Assembly (NCBI GenBank): GCA_001599975.1
Contig: BCIO01000003.1
Location: 2,164,677-2,228,676, forward strand
Direction: 5' to 3'
DNA from: Cystobasidiopsis lactophilus
Taxonomy: Eukaryota > Basidiomycota > Agaricostilbomycetes > Agaricostilbales > Chionosphaeraceae
Length of the DNA: 64,000 nucleotides
Shown here piece after piece: positions 45,831 to 56,907 of this stretch. The translations under genes were made by a program, and so were the position numbers. A model generated the notes under the pieces. It searched no databases. It had not been told where the DNA came from and saw nothing but the letters and a program-made list of their open reading frames with translations. Numbering within the stretch: position 1 is the stretch's first letter; every line of letters starts with the position of its first letter.

Positions 45831-47843
45831 ATGTCCGCCCCTAACCCTCCCCCAAGCTCCAACCGCGGCCAAAAGCGAAGGAGACCACCTCATGGTCCAC
45901 CTCGACCACCTCGCAAACTGGCGGCTGAGGAAGCCCCCGCTCCAGTGGGAGTGCCCGGTTTGCCTCAGGCCCCTTCGATGAGCGCTGGAAGAGGTCGAGG
46001 CCGCGGTGGTCAAGCATCGGTTCGACTGCCCAGGCCGACTTCCTTCCAGCAATCTCCTGCTGCGCAGAGGCAATTTTCATCCTTGACCTCGTCCATGCAA
46101 ACTTCCGCCGCTTCCTCCACCACCGACATCCTCCCTCCTCCCGTCGCCAGTGTGGCCGCGCCGCCGGCTGGAAGCTCGGAAGTGTTGATCAAGCATTTGT
46201 CAGGGACCACGTTCCAGTCTTTGGTCGATTCGGGCTTGTTGGATTCGAGGATCACGGTGCCTTTCCCGACTTGCACGGATGTGCAGGCTAAGACTTTGCC
46301 TATCATTCTCAAAGGTAACCCTTGCCCCTACCCTTTATTCCGCTTTTCACAGAAATTGAGTGTTGTCGGTGGCTTTGGTTACAGGTGGCGATGTGCTGGC
46401 TCAAGCGAAAACCGGCACTGGCAAGACTTTGGCCTTCCTCCTGCCCGTCATCCAAACCCTGCTCTCCAGCCCACCCGCTCGAGGTTCCATCTCCGCTTTG
46501 ATCCTCTCCCCTACCCGAGAGCTCGCCACCCAAATCGCCGACTCCGGCACCCCTCTGCTCTCCCAGCTCAAGATGCACATCCAAACCGCCACCGGAGGCA
46601 ACAACGCCAAGTCCGAGCTGAACCGAATCAAGAAGCAGCCCTGTGACATCCTTGTTGCCACACCTGGACGACTGTTGGACCACTTGGAGAATGGCGGGTT
46701 GGCGGGCATGATGGCCAACTTGAAGTTTTTGGTCCTTGATGAGGCGGATAGGTTGTTGGATGCGGGCTTCAAGAGGGAGTTGGATAAGATTGTGCAGTGG
46801 GTTTTCTCCCTTTTACCTTAGCACAAGAAATGTGCTGAAATGACTGCGCTGGCTGCAGATTCTTGCCTGACCGACAGCGAGTCAAGAGACAGTCGCTCTT
46901 GTTCAGCGCCACCATCTCGCCCGAGGTCAAGCAGGTGGCCAAGGCCACTTTGGCGCCCAACCACACCTTCGTTTCCACCTTGGCCGCGGACGAGGTCAAC
47001 ACGCACCAGCATGTGCCGCAGTTCCTGGCCACTGCTGAATTGCCCGACTTCTTCGCCGCCGTGGTCGCCATCCTCCGCCAGGAGATCCAGTCCAACCCGC
47101 TGTCCAAGATCATGCTGTTCCTCCCTACCGCACGCTCGACTGGATTGGCTTATTCCTTGTTGAACACGCTCAAGACCTCGGTCGCTGCCAACGTGTGGGA
47201 GATCCACTCTCGCATGTCTCAGAGCGCGAGGAACAAGTCGGCTGAGGCCTTCAAAGCCGCCTCCACTGGCATCCTCGTTTCTTCCGACGTCACCGCCCGA
47301 GGCATGGACTTCCCCGCTGTCACTTTGGTCCTCCAAGCTGGCCTACCCGCCAACGCCGAGCAATACGTCCATCGTCTCGGTCGAACGGCCCGAGCTGGCG
47401 CTGGAGGCCGAGGCGTCTTGCTCCTCTGCCCTTTTGAGAGCTTCTTCCGCGCCAAGCTCTCCGACTTGCCTATTCAGCCATATCAGCTCGACCAGTCTTA
47501 CTTCCTTGACCCCCAGCTCTTGCGCCGCGCCTTACTGCAGGTGCCTGACTCGGAGAAGACCCAGGCTTGGTCCGCCTTTCTCGGCTACTACAAAGGCAGC
47601 TTGAAGTCCATGCGCATGACCCCGCCCCAGCTCATCGAGCTCTGCAACGTGTTCGCCTTCCAGACCTGCCTCTATCAGGGCACCAACGTCAAGACCCCTC
47701 CGGTGCGTTTGCTTTTCGCTCTCTTTTGCCTCTCTGGACCTAAAACTTAATGAAATGGGCAGATTACCGCCAAGACAATAGGAAAGATGGGATTAAAAGA
47801 ATACCGTTCTTTGTTCAACATCGTCGCCGACGACCGCCGATAG
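45831..47843 (+). CDS. DEAD-box RNA helicase, MSS116-like (mitochondrial type)
   Basis: 606 aa in four exons: 45831..46314, 46385..46796, 46859..47702, 47763..47843. All helicase motifs are visible: AQAKTGTGKT (Walker A), SPTRELA, ATGG, TPGRLLDH, VLDEADRLLD (DEAD), SAT, FLPTARST, ARGMDFP and HRLGRTARAG. The order, the AKTGTGKT variant and the helical C-terminal extension (YYKGSLKSMRMTPPQLIELC) fit the Mss116/CYT-19 group, which remodels group I/II introns and mitochondrial RNAs. The N-terminal ~110 residues are Arg/Pro-rich and could hold an import signal. The MSS116 orthology is inferred from the C-terminal layout. Confidence 0.87.
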
Positions 47844-48420
47844 ATGCCAGGGGCCAAGGGGACGAACTCGGAGAAAACCAGAGATGGCGGCGTCCCTGCC
47901 AGAATCCATCAGTCCTTTCACCCATGGCTTGTACTAGACTCTTATTAGACACGAATTAGACTACATGTTAGACTTCTTTAGGACCACAGCTCGCCGAGCC
48001 CGCCTTTGCCACCGCAAGGCTCAATGCGACTTCGGCGCTGCTTGGTCCCGAACAATGCCCTGAGACTACTTTCGCGCCTTTTCCATTGAGTCTTGTTGCT
48101 CTCAGGCTCGCTTCAGACTGCGTCTATTGTCTCTTGTTGTGTATGTGCCTGCTTAGCGCCAACTTGCCTTGCTTTTGGGATTTCCCGCTCTCGTTCTCTC
48201 TTGCCCTGGCAAAATATGCCCGTTATGCGCTTTCCGCTGGAGCAATATAGGCAATAGAGACAGAGGCCACTGCGAGTGCTGCTGGGAGTGTTAGACCGAG
48301 GCTGTCCTCCTGACCTTGGGCCAGAACCTGTCAGAAGTGCTTCTGGGACGGGAAAGGGCCCTCTGCTGTCTCTTTCTCTTCACTACCAGCCTCTCTTCGG
48401 ACCCACCACACGACTACGCC
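47844..48420. other. Intergenic between tandem genes
   Basis: Nearly 580 bp, 3' flank of the helicase and promoter of the next gene. No coding exon, RNA gene or repeat was recognised. Confidence 0.5.
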
Positions 48421-49881
48421 ATGCAAAAAACTGCCGGTCCCACCGGCCAAAAGACGACCCGGCCTGCCTTTGCTCTTCCGTTTCAAGTTCGGAAGCAAGT
48501 TGGCGAACTGCTTAAAGCGCTCGAAAAGGAGCATGACGATGCTCATGCTCTGGACAATGCTCCAATCCAACCCGCTGCCCCTTGGCTGCGCTTTCTTGCG
48601 GCGTCTGAAGAGGCTTATCTGCAAACGTTTGGGGCCAGCCGTCCAGTGAGTATGACGTTAGGCATTGTAGCGTGAGATGAATTAGACAAATAGCTAGCGG
48701 AACTTATGGCAATCCACAAGCTGGTCGACGAGCTCCTAGTAAGGAACTAGAAAGCCTTGCCACGGCGAAACGTCAGGGCTAACCGAACAGCTGCAGGCAT
48801 ACTGGGACACCATAATGAACGAAGATTGCTCCTCGGATGAAGACAGAGAAGGTTATCGGCTCAAGGATGACCGCCCCGAAAAGCAGCGGCTGAAAGAGAA
48901 AGAGAGTGAAGCACGCGTCAAGGAGATAGCCGAATACGTCCGTCCCGCAGTCGTTTTCCACATCGTAACTTCTGAACCAACTTTCTCCGCCATAGTTGTA
49001 CAAAGAGGTCGAAAAGCGGTCGGACCAGGCAGCAATATTTCCGGCTTTCGTAGGTCACACTTGGATATGCTCATTGACGCATTGACGGACATTCACTTTC
49101 ACAAGTTCTACGTCCTATCTCAACAACCAGCACTGCTACAGAAGTATATCTTACAAAGCTTTCACCACGACATTGCCCTCTATCGCTTGCGCAAACTCGT
49201 CATGCGTAGCGCAGTTCACGAGGCGGCCAAAAGGGCGTATGAGAACAGTGACGGAGCCGATCTTATCCTGCTCAAACAAGCATTCGTTGGCCACGCTCTC
49301 CGCAAATTTGTATCTCCTGCTTCCTACCTGCTTGGTCTCTGCTATAGGTATCTGACCTGCAATTGAGCAGGACAAAACGGACAAAAACCAGAAACAGAAG
49401 GTTCAAGAGCTCCAAAAGACACAAGAACTTCATGAGTGCCTTGAGTGCCTTGAGGTCCGTCAGTTCATTTGTATAGCTCCGGACAAAACGTTGAAGTTTG
49501 GCTTTCAAAGCTTGTCCGAAACACGCACACTTGTTTCCGTGTGAGGCAAGCGGCAGTTGCTGTGAGATATCCATTGCGAAAGACCAGGTCGGCCCTCATC
49601 GCAGCGCAGTTGCAGCACATTTTGGCCAGCGATAAGGAAGCGTTCGGATTTGGAAATTTTGAGAATGCTTATGCATTCCTCGAGTTTGTAAGTGCTTATG
49701 CCTTTCAGCGTCCCGTCCACTCACATGTAGCGATTTGCAGCTTGTGCTGGTTTCCATTGATGCAGTCGAAAAGTCGCCAAGCCATCCTGAACTCGTCACC
49801 GCAACTGCTATCCAAGGCTATCTCGTAGTCGTGAGAAATGCAGAGAATGGCTACAAGGAGGTCAAGGGGATTGCCATTTAG
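48421..49881 (+). CDS. Hypothetical protein (orphan), six exons
   Basis: 398 aa: exons 48421..48645, 48694..48738, 48797..49309, 49371..49538, 49583..49687, 49741..49881. All junctions are phase 0 and the exon lengths are all multiples of three, which is unusual here. The middle (about residues 120-170) is charged and helical (RPEKQRLKEKESEARVKEIA), followed by VRPAVVFHIVTSEPTFSAIV and a Leu-rich helical region. Cys, Lys and Gln are common near residues 265-290. Codon choice is less GC-rich than in neighbouring housekeeping genes. I do not recognise the family and see no signal peptide or TM helix. The GTATCT donor at 49310 and the 44-nt intron at 49539 are least certain. Confidence 0.5.
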
Positions 49882-50085
49882 TCAACAAGTTCAAGTCTCA
49901 TTACAGCTCCTCTGCTGTACAGTTTCGCGATCCCATCTCTGATAATTCATTCCTCAATACACCGTCTGTTGTACTCTGAAATCCATAGCTTCCCATTTAG
50001 TGAATTTGCCACCGCCCACCACTTCGGGTGAGCTCCGCTGATCTTCCGCAAGCCGCGAACTCTTCGCTTGTCCCAGCAAGCAACC

Positions 50086-51000
50086 ATGGCAGTCAAGGGC
50101 TCTGACATTATCTTGATTCTGGTAAGGCCCTCTGGCAGCTAGGGGAGCCATCGCAGGCTAACGGGGAGCGTCACAGATCGCCATTCTCTGTACGTTTCCT
50201 CTTCAGGGCGCAAACCCGGCGCTCAAGCGTCTCTCCCAGTCCCTCCTGCGGCTGCAGCGTGAGTTCATCTTGCTCAAGTGATAGCTTAGCATCTAAAGAA
50301 GGGCTCAGCATCCTCACTGGCTGCTCCTGCGACTTGGTGAGGCGCAGAATTGTTGGAAGAAGGCAGCTTCTCATGACGTTGGTGGCTTGTTGATTGCAGC
50401 TCATCAGTGCGTTGGCTGTCTCCCGTTGCTCTCATCGAGCTGACTAGTTCTTCTCTCGCACAGATATCGGCTTGACCTTGTTGGGCTACATTCCCGGTTC
50501 GTTGCCCGCCGTCTGCCTTTGAAGTGGACGTGTCGGCTTATCATGAAGTCGACAGGCCACATCCATGCGTTCTAGTGCGTCCTGCTCCATCTTGTGACCT
50601 TGAGGCGTCTTGTTGAAAGGTGTGCGCACAGCCTGATCTACAAGAAGGTGCGTTTGCGTCTGCCAATGGTGTGCGACGAAGCCCAAGAGTCCGGACAGAT
50701 CCAAGCGGAAGAGCGCTACGGCCACCGCGGCTACCATGTGCGTCCCCTTCTTTTTCTTTCGAGCATTGTGTTGATGCTAATGTCGACCTGCGAGCGCACA
50801 GTACATTGGGTGAGAAGTGCAGCTCCAGAATGTGCTGGTTTCCATGCTCATCACAAGGGTATTGTTGTTCTCGCAGCAACGCCACCTGTGAGTCTCGCTC
50901 TCTTCTTCTGTCAGAAATGACTGAGGTTCGTGCCGTCTTCACAGTTGAGCCCATTGGCGCCCCTGCCGCCGCCCCAGCTGGCTACGGCACCGTCTCGTAA
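50086..51000 (+). CDS. PMP3: PMP3/UPF0057 plasma-membrane proteolipid in twelve exons
   Basis: 94 aa from twelve exons: 50086..50121, 50177..50189, 50239..50257, 50309..50336, 50400..50406, 50464..50496, 50556..50574, 50632..50647, 50699..50737, 50802..50809, 50877..50887, 50945..51000. Spliced protein: MAVKGSDIILILIAILFPP, AAAAILTGCSCDLLINIGLT, LLGYIPGHIHAFYLIYKKIQ, AEERYGHRGYHYIGNATFEP and a Pro/Ala tail. This is the PMP3/RCI2 family: two TM helices, the C-x-C-D-L-(L)-IN and GxxPGxIHA signatures, plus the fungal AEE(R/M)YG...YxYIGN extension. Family members affect membrane potential and salt tolerance. Exons of 7 and 8 nt occur, and intron sequence is more than twice coding sequence. Confidence 0.92.
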
Positions 51001-51228
51001 TCTAGCCTGCAGAAGATGTGTGATGGGGGGTAGCAAATGCAATGTGTGGAAAGGGTATTCGCACTGCCCTCCGTGATTACGGCGCAAGACGAGGAGGGTA
51101 AACCATAGAAAAGGGAATGGACTCTTAAAACAACCACCGGCGGCAAATTCTCTTGATGTTTGTACAATGAAAAAGACCCGTGTCTGCTTGTCGAAACTCT
51201 CTTGAGATACTGAAACAACCTTGGGGAG

Positions 51229-51925
51229 TTAGTTGCTGCTGCGAGGCGAACCAGCGTCGACGTCGTCACTCGGACTGCTCTTGACCTCCTCTCCCCCGTC
51301 CTCCGACTCCGAGCTCCCATCTGACTCTTCCTCCTGCTCCTCGTCATACACCAGCTTGGCCCCTTTGCCTTTCAGCGGCGACTCCCCAGGGATCCGACCG
51401 GCGGTTTGAGGCGACGCATTGGGCGAGGGGATGAAGCCTTTGCGTATCGGCGGCTTCCGCACAGGCGTCCGCTCTTGGTCCTGCTCTTCCTGCTCTTGTG
51501 AATCGTCTAGAGATAAGGATGTGATGTCTGGCGAGAGCGGTCGAAAGAGTGGAAAGTGCGCTGGGGACGTGGAAGGCGACGAGGAGAGGTCTCGGTCAGT
51601 CGAGTTGATCTGTAGGCACGCTCATCAACGACACGACATTGTGTCATGGTAGAGAAACGCTCACAAAGGTAGCCAGGTCAAGGGCCAAAGTGCCACGCTC
51701 GGCGACGAGTGACAGCACGGGCCTCCCTTTGGACACCTTTCGGCCTCTGAAGGTGCCAGGAGCCTCTATCGAGCCGCTCCCGTTCGATGGAATCCTCAGC
51801 CGAGACGAAGTGGAAGCTTGGTCGTCGTCGGGCCCCTCATCTTGCGAGAGGAAGGAGGACAAGGACGAGGACGATCCCCAGCTGGCAGGTCGAAGGCGCG
51901 GGCGGACATGGCCCAGCGACTCCAT
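51229..51925 (-). CDS. Hypothetical acidic, Ser-rich protein
   Basis: 213 aa as two exons, 51665..51925 and 51229..51609, from MESLGHVRPRLR. Upstream exons are possible (an in-frame-looking block around 51990-52057 starting MRDEAGRSVELLLVSEL), but I could not join it with convincing splice sites. The protein is disordered-looking: QDEGPDDDQASTSSRLRIP, then TSLSLDDSQEQEEQDQERT and EEQEEESDGSSESEDGGEE near the C-terminus. One hydrophobic block, GRPVLSLVAERGTLALDLAT, could be a folded strand pair. No family recognised. It is divergent from SMI1. Confidence 0.45.
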
Positions 51926-52259
51926 CTCTGGCAAGCACACACCACGCGATCACTGAGAATCAGTCCGATGAAAGCATTGGGCGTGGGAGGCGGTGTGCGT
52001 TGAGGTGAGCTCGGACACCAACAGCAGCTCGACGGATCGACCGGCTTCGTCGCGCATCTCCAAACCTGGTCCAAAGCCGCCAAGTTGTTTGCGACAGCGT
52101 TGTGCACTGTTGTGGGTCTAGTCACGCCAATAGCCAGCGCCGTAGACAAGCTCCAGAGCCCAGCACAGCGGTGAGCTCCCCAGGCCTGACCTCACCGAAA
52201 ACGCGTCGAGCTCATGTAGACCGAGCTTCAAGGTTCTTGGCTGGAGCAGCGGATCGTCA
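51926..52259. other. Short region upstream of SMI1/KNR4 and the acidic hypothetical gene
   Basis: About 330 bp that may include an unassigned 5' exon of the minus-strand gene (51990-52057) and the SMI1 promoter. Confidence 0.4.
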
Positions 52260-54101
52260 ATGGGCGGCTCCAACTCGAAGCCGAGTGCAGCAGCGGCAGC
52301 CACAGCAGGCGCACAAGGGCCGCACAAGGTCTACGAGCACACCAGGGGCAACAGCAGCTCGAGCATCCAATTCCCTCCCCAGTCCTCCTCCTCCGGCAAC
52401 CCGCGCCCGCCCGTCCTGCCTTATGCCCAGTCTCAGATCCCGGCCTCGCCAGGCTCGACCGTGCAGGACCTCACGCCCGCCCAGTTCCCCCAGCAGCAGC
52501 ACTCGGCCTACCAGCCGAACGCCTACCCGTCCGTCCAGGCCACCTTCAAGCGGCTGAACCGCCTGCTCAAGCCCGCCTACCCGGAGATGTGGGACACGCT
52601 GTCCTACGCCTTGCCCGCCCAGCAGTTCGCCCAGGTCCAAGCGGCCCTCTGCTGCTCGCTGCCCCAAGACGTCAAGGAATACCTCATGCTCCACGATGGC
52701 CAAGACCTGCTCTCGCTCTCCTCCAACGCCTCCTCCAACGCCATGGGCTTGTTCTGGGGCTTGTGGATGATGAACTCGGAGGAGATTGTGCAAGAGTGGC
52801 TCATGCTCCGCCAGCTCGAGCGGCGCTTGGCAAAGGGCGTCTCCCCCGTCAACGACCCCTTTTCGTCCAAGCACCTGCCCGGCCAGGTCAAAAGCCAGAT
52901 GAAGTCGTGCCCTGCTGGCTGGGTCAGGCCGGAGTACTCGAATCCGGCGTGGATCCCGCTCATTCGAGATGGGGCGGGCAACTACATCGGCATCGACCTC
53001 GACCCGCCGCCGCCCATCCCCTCGACTCCGAACTTGGACTCGCCGTCGACCTCCACAGGGGGCGGCGCGAAAAAGTACGACTGGTCGCGCGTCGCAGGCA
53101 GGCCGGGCCAGGTCATCGCTTTCGGCCGCGAGATCGACACCAAGACGGTGCTCTTCCCAGGCTGGGGGTCGGACCACCCTTCGGCGCCCGGCGGAGGCGG
53201 GTGGGCGCGCTTTCTGTCGTCGTTCGCGGACGACCTCGAGTCGGGAGAGTTTGGCACTTTGGGCGAGGACCCGGCGGGGGCGAAAGAAGAGTGGGCTTAC
53301 CGCACCACCTCTGACTTTGTCGACCCCGAAGAGGAAGAGGCGGACGAGGATGGGATCGGCGACCTGGACTACTTCGAGTCGGCCCAGTCTTCCTCCGGCC
53401 AAGACTTCATCTCACCCTCGTCACCCAAAAGCCGCAGGAAGCGGTCCAGCCTGTATGCCAACGGCAGTGGGACCAAGTGGAAGCTAAAGGGGCCCTACCG
53501 GAATATGGGAGTCGTGGAGGCGCTCTGCAAGAGGTCGAGGGGAAGGTGGCAAGAGGTCGGCGTGGTGCCGCTGGAAGAGGGTGACACGTTACCCTCCTTC
53601 CGAACTCGGCTCTCTTCCAATCCGACCCCGCCGCCGGTAGCGTCTTCTTCTTATGGCAACATCCCACCGCCCATCGCCGTCCCCTCAGTAAGCACGGAAG
53701 TGCTGGCCGTGGGCGGCGCGACGACTGATGAAATCCCACCGCCACTCCCGCCGTCGCCACACCTCACCTTCTCGCCGGCCTCGCCCCAGAAAAAGGCCCG
53801 CTTCTCCGACTCGCACCAGCACTCTAATCCCAGCTCCCCTAATCTGTCCTCCGCGCCGTTCACCGAGGAGGAAGGCTTCGAAGAGTCCAAGCTCATGGCC
53901 TCCCCTCGCGCCTCTGACGTCTCACTAAAAGATACCGCCACTTTGTCAGCCTCGACCAACTCCAAAGGCAAGAGGAGGCAAAGCGGTGGCGCCTCGAGGT
54001 TCCCGCCGCCGCCGGTGGCCATGCTAGACCTGCCCACTCTTAACGACCTGATCCAAGACGAGCTCGCCGCCGAATTGGCCTCCCCGCCGAATTCAGCTTG
54101 A
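52260..54101 (+). CDS. KNR4: SMI1/KNR4 cell-wall assembly regulator
   Basis: Single exon, 613 aa. An N-terminal Gly-Ser start (MGGSNSKPS) might be a myristoylation-type motif. The SMI1/KNR4 fold spans about residues 90-300: RLNRLLKPAYPEMWDTLSYA, LPQDVKEYLMLHDGQD, GLFWGLWMMNSEEIVQEW, PAWIPLIRDGAGNYIGIDLD and GQVIAFGREIDTKTVLF, all standard for fungal Knr4. The acidic stretch DPEEEEADEDG and a Ser/Pro-rich C-terminus follow. In yeast the protein links cell-wall integrity signalling to glucan synthesis. Absence of introns in a 1.8-kb gene is exceptional in this window. Confidence 0.93.
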   Translation: MGGSNSKPSAAAAATAGAQGPHKVYEHTRGNSSSSIQFPPQSSSSGNPRPPVLPYAQSQIPASPGSTVQDLTPAQFPQQQHSAYQPNAYPSVQATFKRLNRLLKPAYPEMWDTLSYALPAQQFAQVQAALCCSLPQDVKEYLMLHDGQDLLSLSSNASSNAMGLFWGLWMMNSEEIVQEWLMLRQLERRLAKGVSPVNDPFSSKHLPGQVKSQMKSCPAGWVRPEYSNPAWIPLIRDGAGNYIGIDLDPPPPIPSTPNLDSPSTSTGGGAKKYDWSRVAGRPGQVIAFGREIDTKTVLFPGWGSDHPSAPGGGGWARFLSSFADDLESGEFGTLGEDPAGAKEEWAYRTTSDFVDPEEEEADEDGIGDLDYFESAQSSSGQDFISPSSPKSRRKRSSLYANGSGTKWKLKGPYRNMGVVEALCKRSRGRWQEVGVVPLEEGDTLPSFRTRLSSNPTPPPVASSSYGNIPPPIAVPSVSTEVLAVGGATTDEIPPPLPPSPHLTFSPASPQKKARFSDSHQHSNPSSPNLSSAPFTEEEGFEESKLMASPRASDVSLKDTATLSASTNSKGKRRQSGGASRFPPPPVAMLDLPTLNDLIQDELAAELASPPNSA

Positions 54102-54821
54102 TGACACCTTTAGCCAGCATATAATCGCAGATTTCAGTGTTAACCATCGCGGCTGTTCAATTTACGAACGACCTTGGCATCCTTTTCTCCACCCAATCAT
54201 ATTGTGTAGCATGGACTCTAGCTCGCTTCTTCGCTTGTTCTGTCTTGGATACTTCTGGCCTTGGGAACACTGGGTGCGAAGGTGAGGAATCGCTCTTCCC
54301 GCAATTCTGTGGACTTGGGCTGATACAGGTGGTGTTCCCACAGATGCAGCTCAACGACAGCACCTACCAACTTTCCTTCCAGCCTCGATGAGGGTCAATG
54401 CTGGCAACCATGTCTCTCGTTTCGATGGCCATGCTGGCGGAAGTGGCGCTCGGATCCCTTCGCACGCTGCCTCTCTTTCGCCGGCACGCGGCGCCTACCC
54501 CGAACTGGGCTAGCCTTCAAAAGACGCAGACGAAACAGCGCTTTCCAAAAGGCTTTTTGTCCAGCTAGGCGGGCAATGGGCAAGAGGGAGCAGTGGGAGG
54601 GAAGGCGAAGCTTCATATCGTGTTCAGTCCGTGTTGCATCTTGGTCGCGCACGGCTTTCCTGCCAGGCACGCCTGCCCAACTGAGGGTCCGTGTTGCCAC
54701 TATCCACGTCGATCACCTCCCAAAAGGTGACGCGCCGGTCCGCCCGCCAAAAAATGGAAGTCTTCACCTCTTGCTCCCGTTCCTCCACACACCCTCTCTC
54801 CTCTCACATCTCAGCAATACA
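54102..54821. other. Intergenic, ~720 bp
   Basis: 3' flank of SMI1 and promoter of RIM1. No supported exon, tRNA or repeat. Confidence 0.5.
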
Positions 54822-55511
54822 ATGTCGCTCTTCAGGCAATCCGCCCGCCTCGCCCAACGAGTGAGCGCCGCTCATTTAAGCTTCCTACACGCGTCGTGCG
54901 CCTGTTTATGCGGATGTGTGCGTGCAAGCAGGGGTTCAGCAGCTCGAGCTCGGCCTCGTCCTTCGCCCGCCTGTCCGTGGCCGGCAACTTGGTCGACTCG
55001 CCCAAGAAGTCGGCGACCAAGACGGGCAAGCCGTTCTGGGTCTTCAAGGTCGCTACCTCCGACCCATCTGGCCCTCCCAATGCGGACGGCAGTGCGTTTT
55101 GGCCTCTCCCGCTCTAGCCTCCGCTGCTGTTAGGCTCATATCGAAGGTTTTGTGCACAGCCTACCCTGACAGGACGTCCACCTTCCACAGCATCATCAGC
55201 TACCAGGCCACCGACAAGGAGTCCATCGCCAACATCCCCAAGGGGTTAGGCCGCCCCTCTCCTACATCTGCCTTCCCAAGCTGATGATTTCGAAACGGCG
55301 TCTGACAGATCCCTGGTGCACATTGATGCCGCCTACCAGAGGAAGAGCGAGAAGACGGGGGAGGACACCTATTCCGAGACGACCTACCTTACCCTGCGTT
55401 CGTCCCTCCTACCCCACTTTATCATTTTTCACTAGAACTGATGAAGCTGCCTGGAACGGAACAGAAAAACTGGAGGTGCTCAAGCGCGCTCAGCCCGCTG
55501 CCACCGAGTAG
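54822..55511 (+). CDS. RIM1: Mitochondrial single-stranded DNA-binding protein (RIM1)
   Basis: 145 aa, exons 54822..54860, 54932..55091, 55160..55244, 55309..55397, 55447..55511. The N-terminus MSLFRQSARLAQRGF is a plausible mitochondrial presequence. The OB-fold follows: ARLSVAGNLVDSPKKSATKT, PFWVFKVATSD, RTSTFHSIISYQATDKESIA, KGSLVHIDAAYQRK and TYSETTYLTL. Strand order and the short length match mtSSB of yeast type. The last junction (55398..55446) is uncertain; alternatives change a few residues before WNGTEKLEVLKRA. Intron 55092..55159 was chosen because it restores the T-x-x-F-H strand. Confidence 0.82.
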
Positions 55512-55743
55512 ACCTTGGTCTCGCCGTTTAGAGCTCCTCTCAAACTACAATCCAACCCATAATTCTTCCGTACCCAGCACCAATCTTGAAAGGACTCTTT
55601 GGCCGTCCGTGTTCGTCTTTGACTCTTGTGTGTGTCTTGTAGCCTTGCTCGAAGCAAATTGCAAATGCAAAACCCCCTCCCCCCTCTCGCTCTAACTTTT
55701 GCGTTGACTCTATAAATCTTTGGCACTCCAGTGCAGAGAGAGA

Positions 55744-56907
55744 TCACGCCCAGTTAAGGCCCCACGACGACTTGGCCGAGCTGCCCTTGAGAGCCAGCTC
55801 CACCGCCGTCTCGCCCCATGTTCGACCTTCGGCTGGACCATCGACGAACTGGATGAGGGACGCGTTGGCTTCTGCAATGAACCTGTCGTTCTCTCGACCC
55901 TCAGTTGAAATCAACTGGAAAGGTAAGGAGAGAACCCACCCCGCTCGGACGGCGCCTTGGATGAAATCGCGCAGGGGGGAGTAGAAGCCGTTCACGTTCA
56001 AGCAAATGACAGCTGCCAGAAATGGTGGTATAGATGAGCTCGTTGTAGTGAGATTAAGAGAAGGGGAAGCAAAACTGACGCTTAGAGTGAATGCCTAGTT
56101 GGGTCCATCTGCCCAACGCCAATCCTGCTGTCAGTGCACAAAAGGACAGATGTGGAGGGTAGAAACGAACGTGGCAGCTTCAGTCAATTCTTCCAATGTG
56201 CTGTTGAGGCATTTCTGAGCTTCAGTGAAGCATGGGCGATGTAAATGGGCCTCACCCATAGCCGCCCGGCAAAGCAATAAAAGCTTCGGACAGGCTGGCC
56301 ATCTTCAGCTTGCGCTCTGTGGTGCAGTGAAATTTCCTTTAGAATGCCCGAAGAAGGCTATTCTAGGGTGGATTATAAGAACCCACCATGCATGGTAGAC
56401 ACGACTATCACTTGACTCCTAGCCTCCTCGCCCGCCGGGTCTTGCACCACTTTAGGCTCAATCAAAGCTTGCGGGATCTACACGCAGCTCATGAGGCTTA
56501 GAAGCTGTAGAGGGGAAGGACGGGACGAACAGTAACGAGAGAGTTGAAAGCGCTCTTGCGCTCTCGTCCGAGCAAAGCCTGGGGTATCACACCTATAACC
56601 GTTCCTCCTGCAGCGTACGTCGAGGCGGCTACGGCTCCCATGAGGCCTGTCCGCTTGCCACTTAAAATCGACGACATGGACGTAAAGTGAGAGACACACC
56701 GGAAGTTCCGCCTCCGAAGCATAGATCGACTTTAGAAGCGAGTGCCTGACCAACAGCTAATCTCTCTTTCAGGAAAAATGCGTCAAGCTAGCAGCAAGGG
56801 CGAGAATCACAAATTGCCACTTGGGAGAACTCGGGCGACGTCCCGTCTGATGAGCCACAGAAGACGCAAATGGCCTGGCGCTGCTGCTCGCTTCTCGAAG
56901 CAGTCAT
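55744..56907 (-). CDS. LOG-family protein (lysine-decarboxylase-like nucleotide phosphoribohydrolase)
   Basis: 228 aa in eight exons: 56821..56907, 56700..56763, 56591..56646, 56387..56477, 56256..56316, 56171..56200, 56080..56108, 55744..56012. The Rossmann start is QAICVFCGSSDGTSPEF; then DLCFGGGTSGLMGAVA, STMHERKLKMASLSEAFIAL and the catalytic PGGYGTLEELTEAATWTQLG. All are diagnostic of the LOG family, whose plant and bacterial members release free cytokinin from nucleotide precursors. Fungal physiological substrates are unclear. Intron 56478..56590 (113 nt) starts with a near-copy of the following exon, so an alternative acceptor or donor is possible. It converges on RIM1. Confidence 0.9.

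Noticed and set aside
52257-53402. 381-codon open frame antisense to SMI1/KNR4
   Set aside because: It mirrors a GC-rich coding exon, has Arg/Gly-rich composition typical of an antisense shadow and no domain, while the plus strand encodes a clear KNR4.
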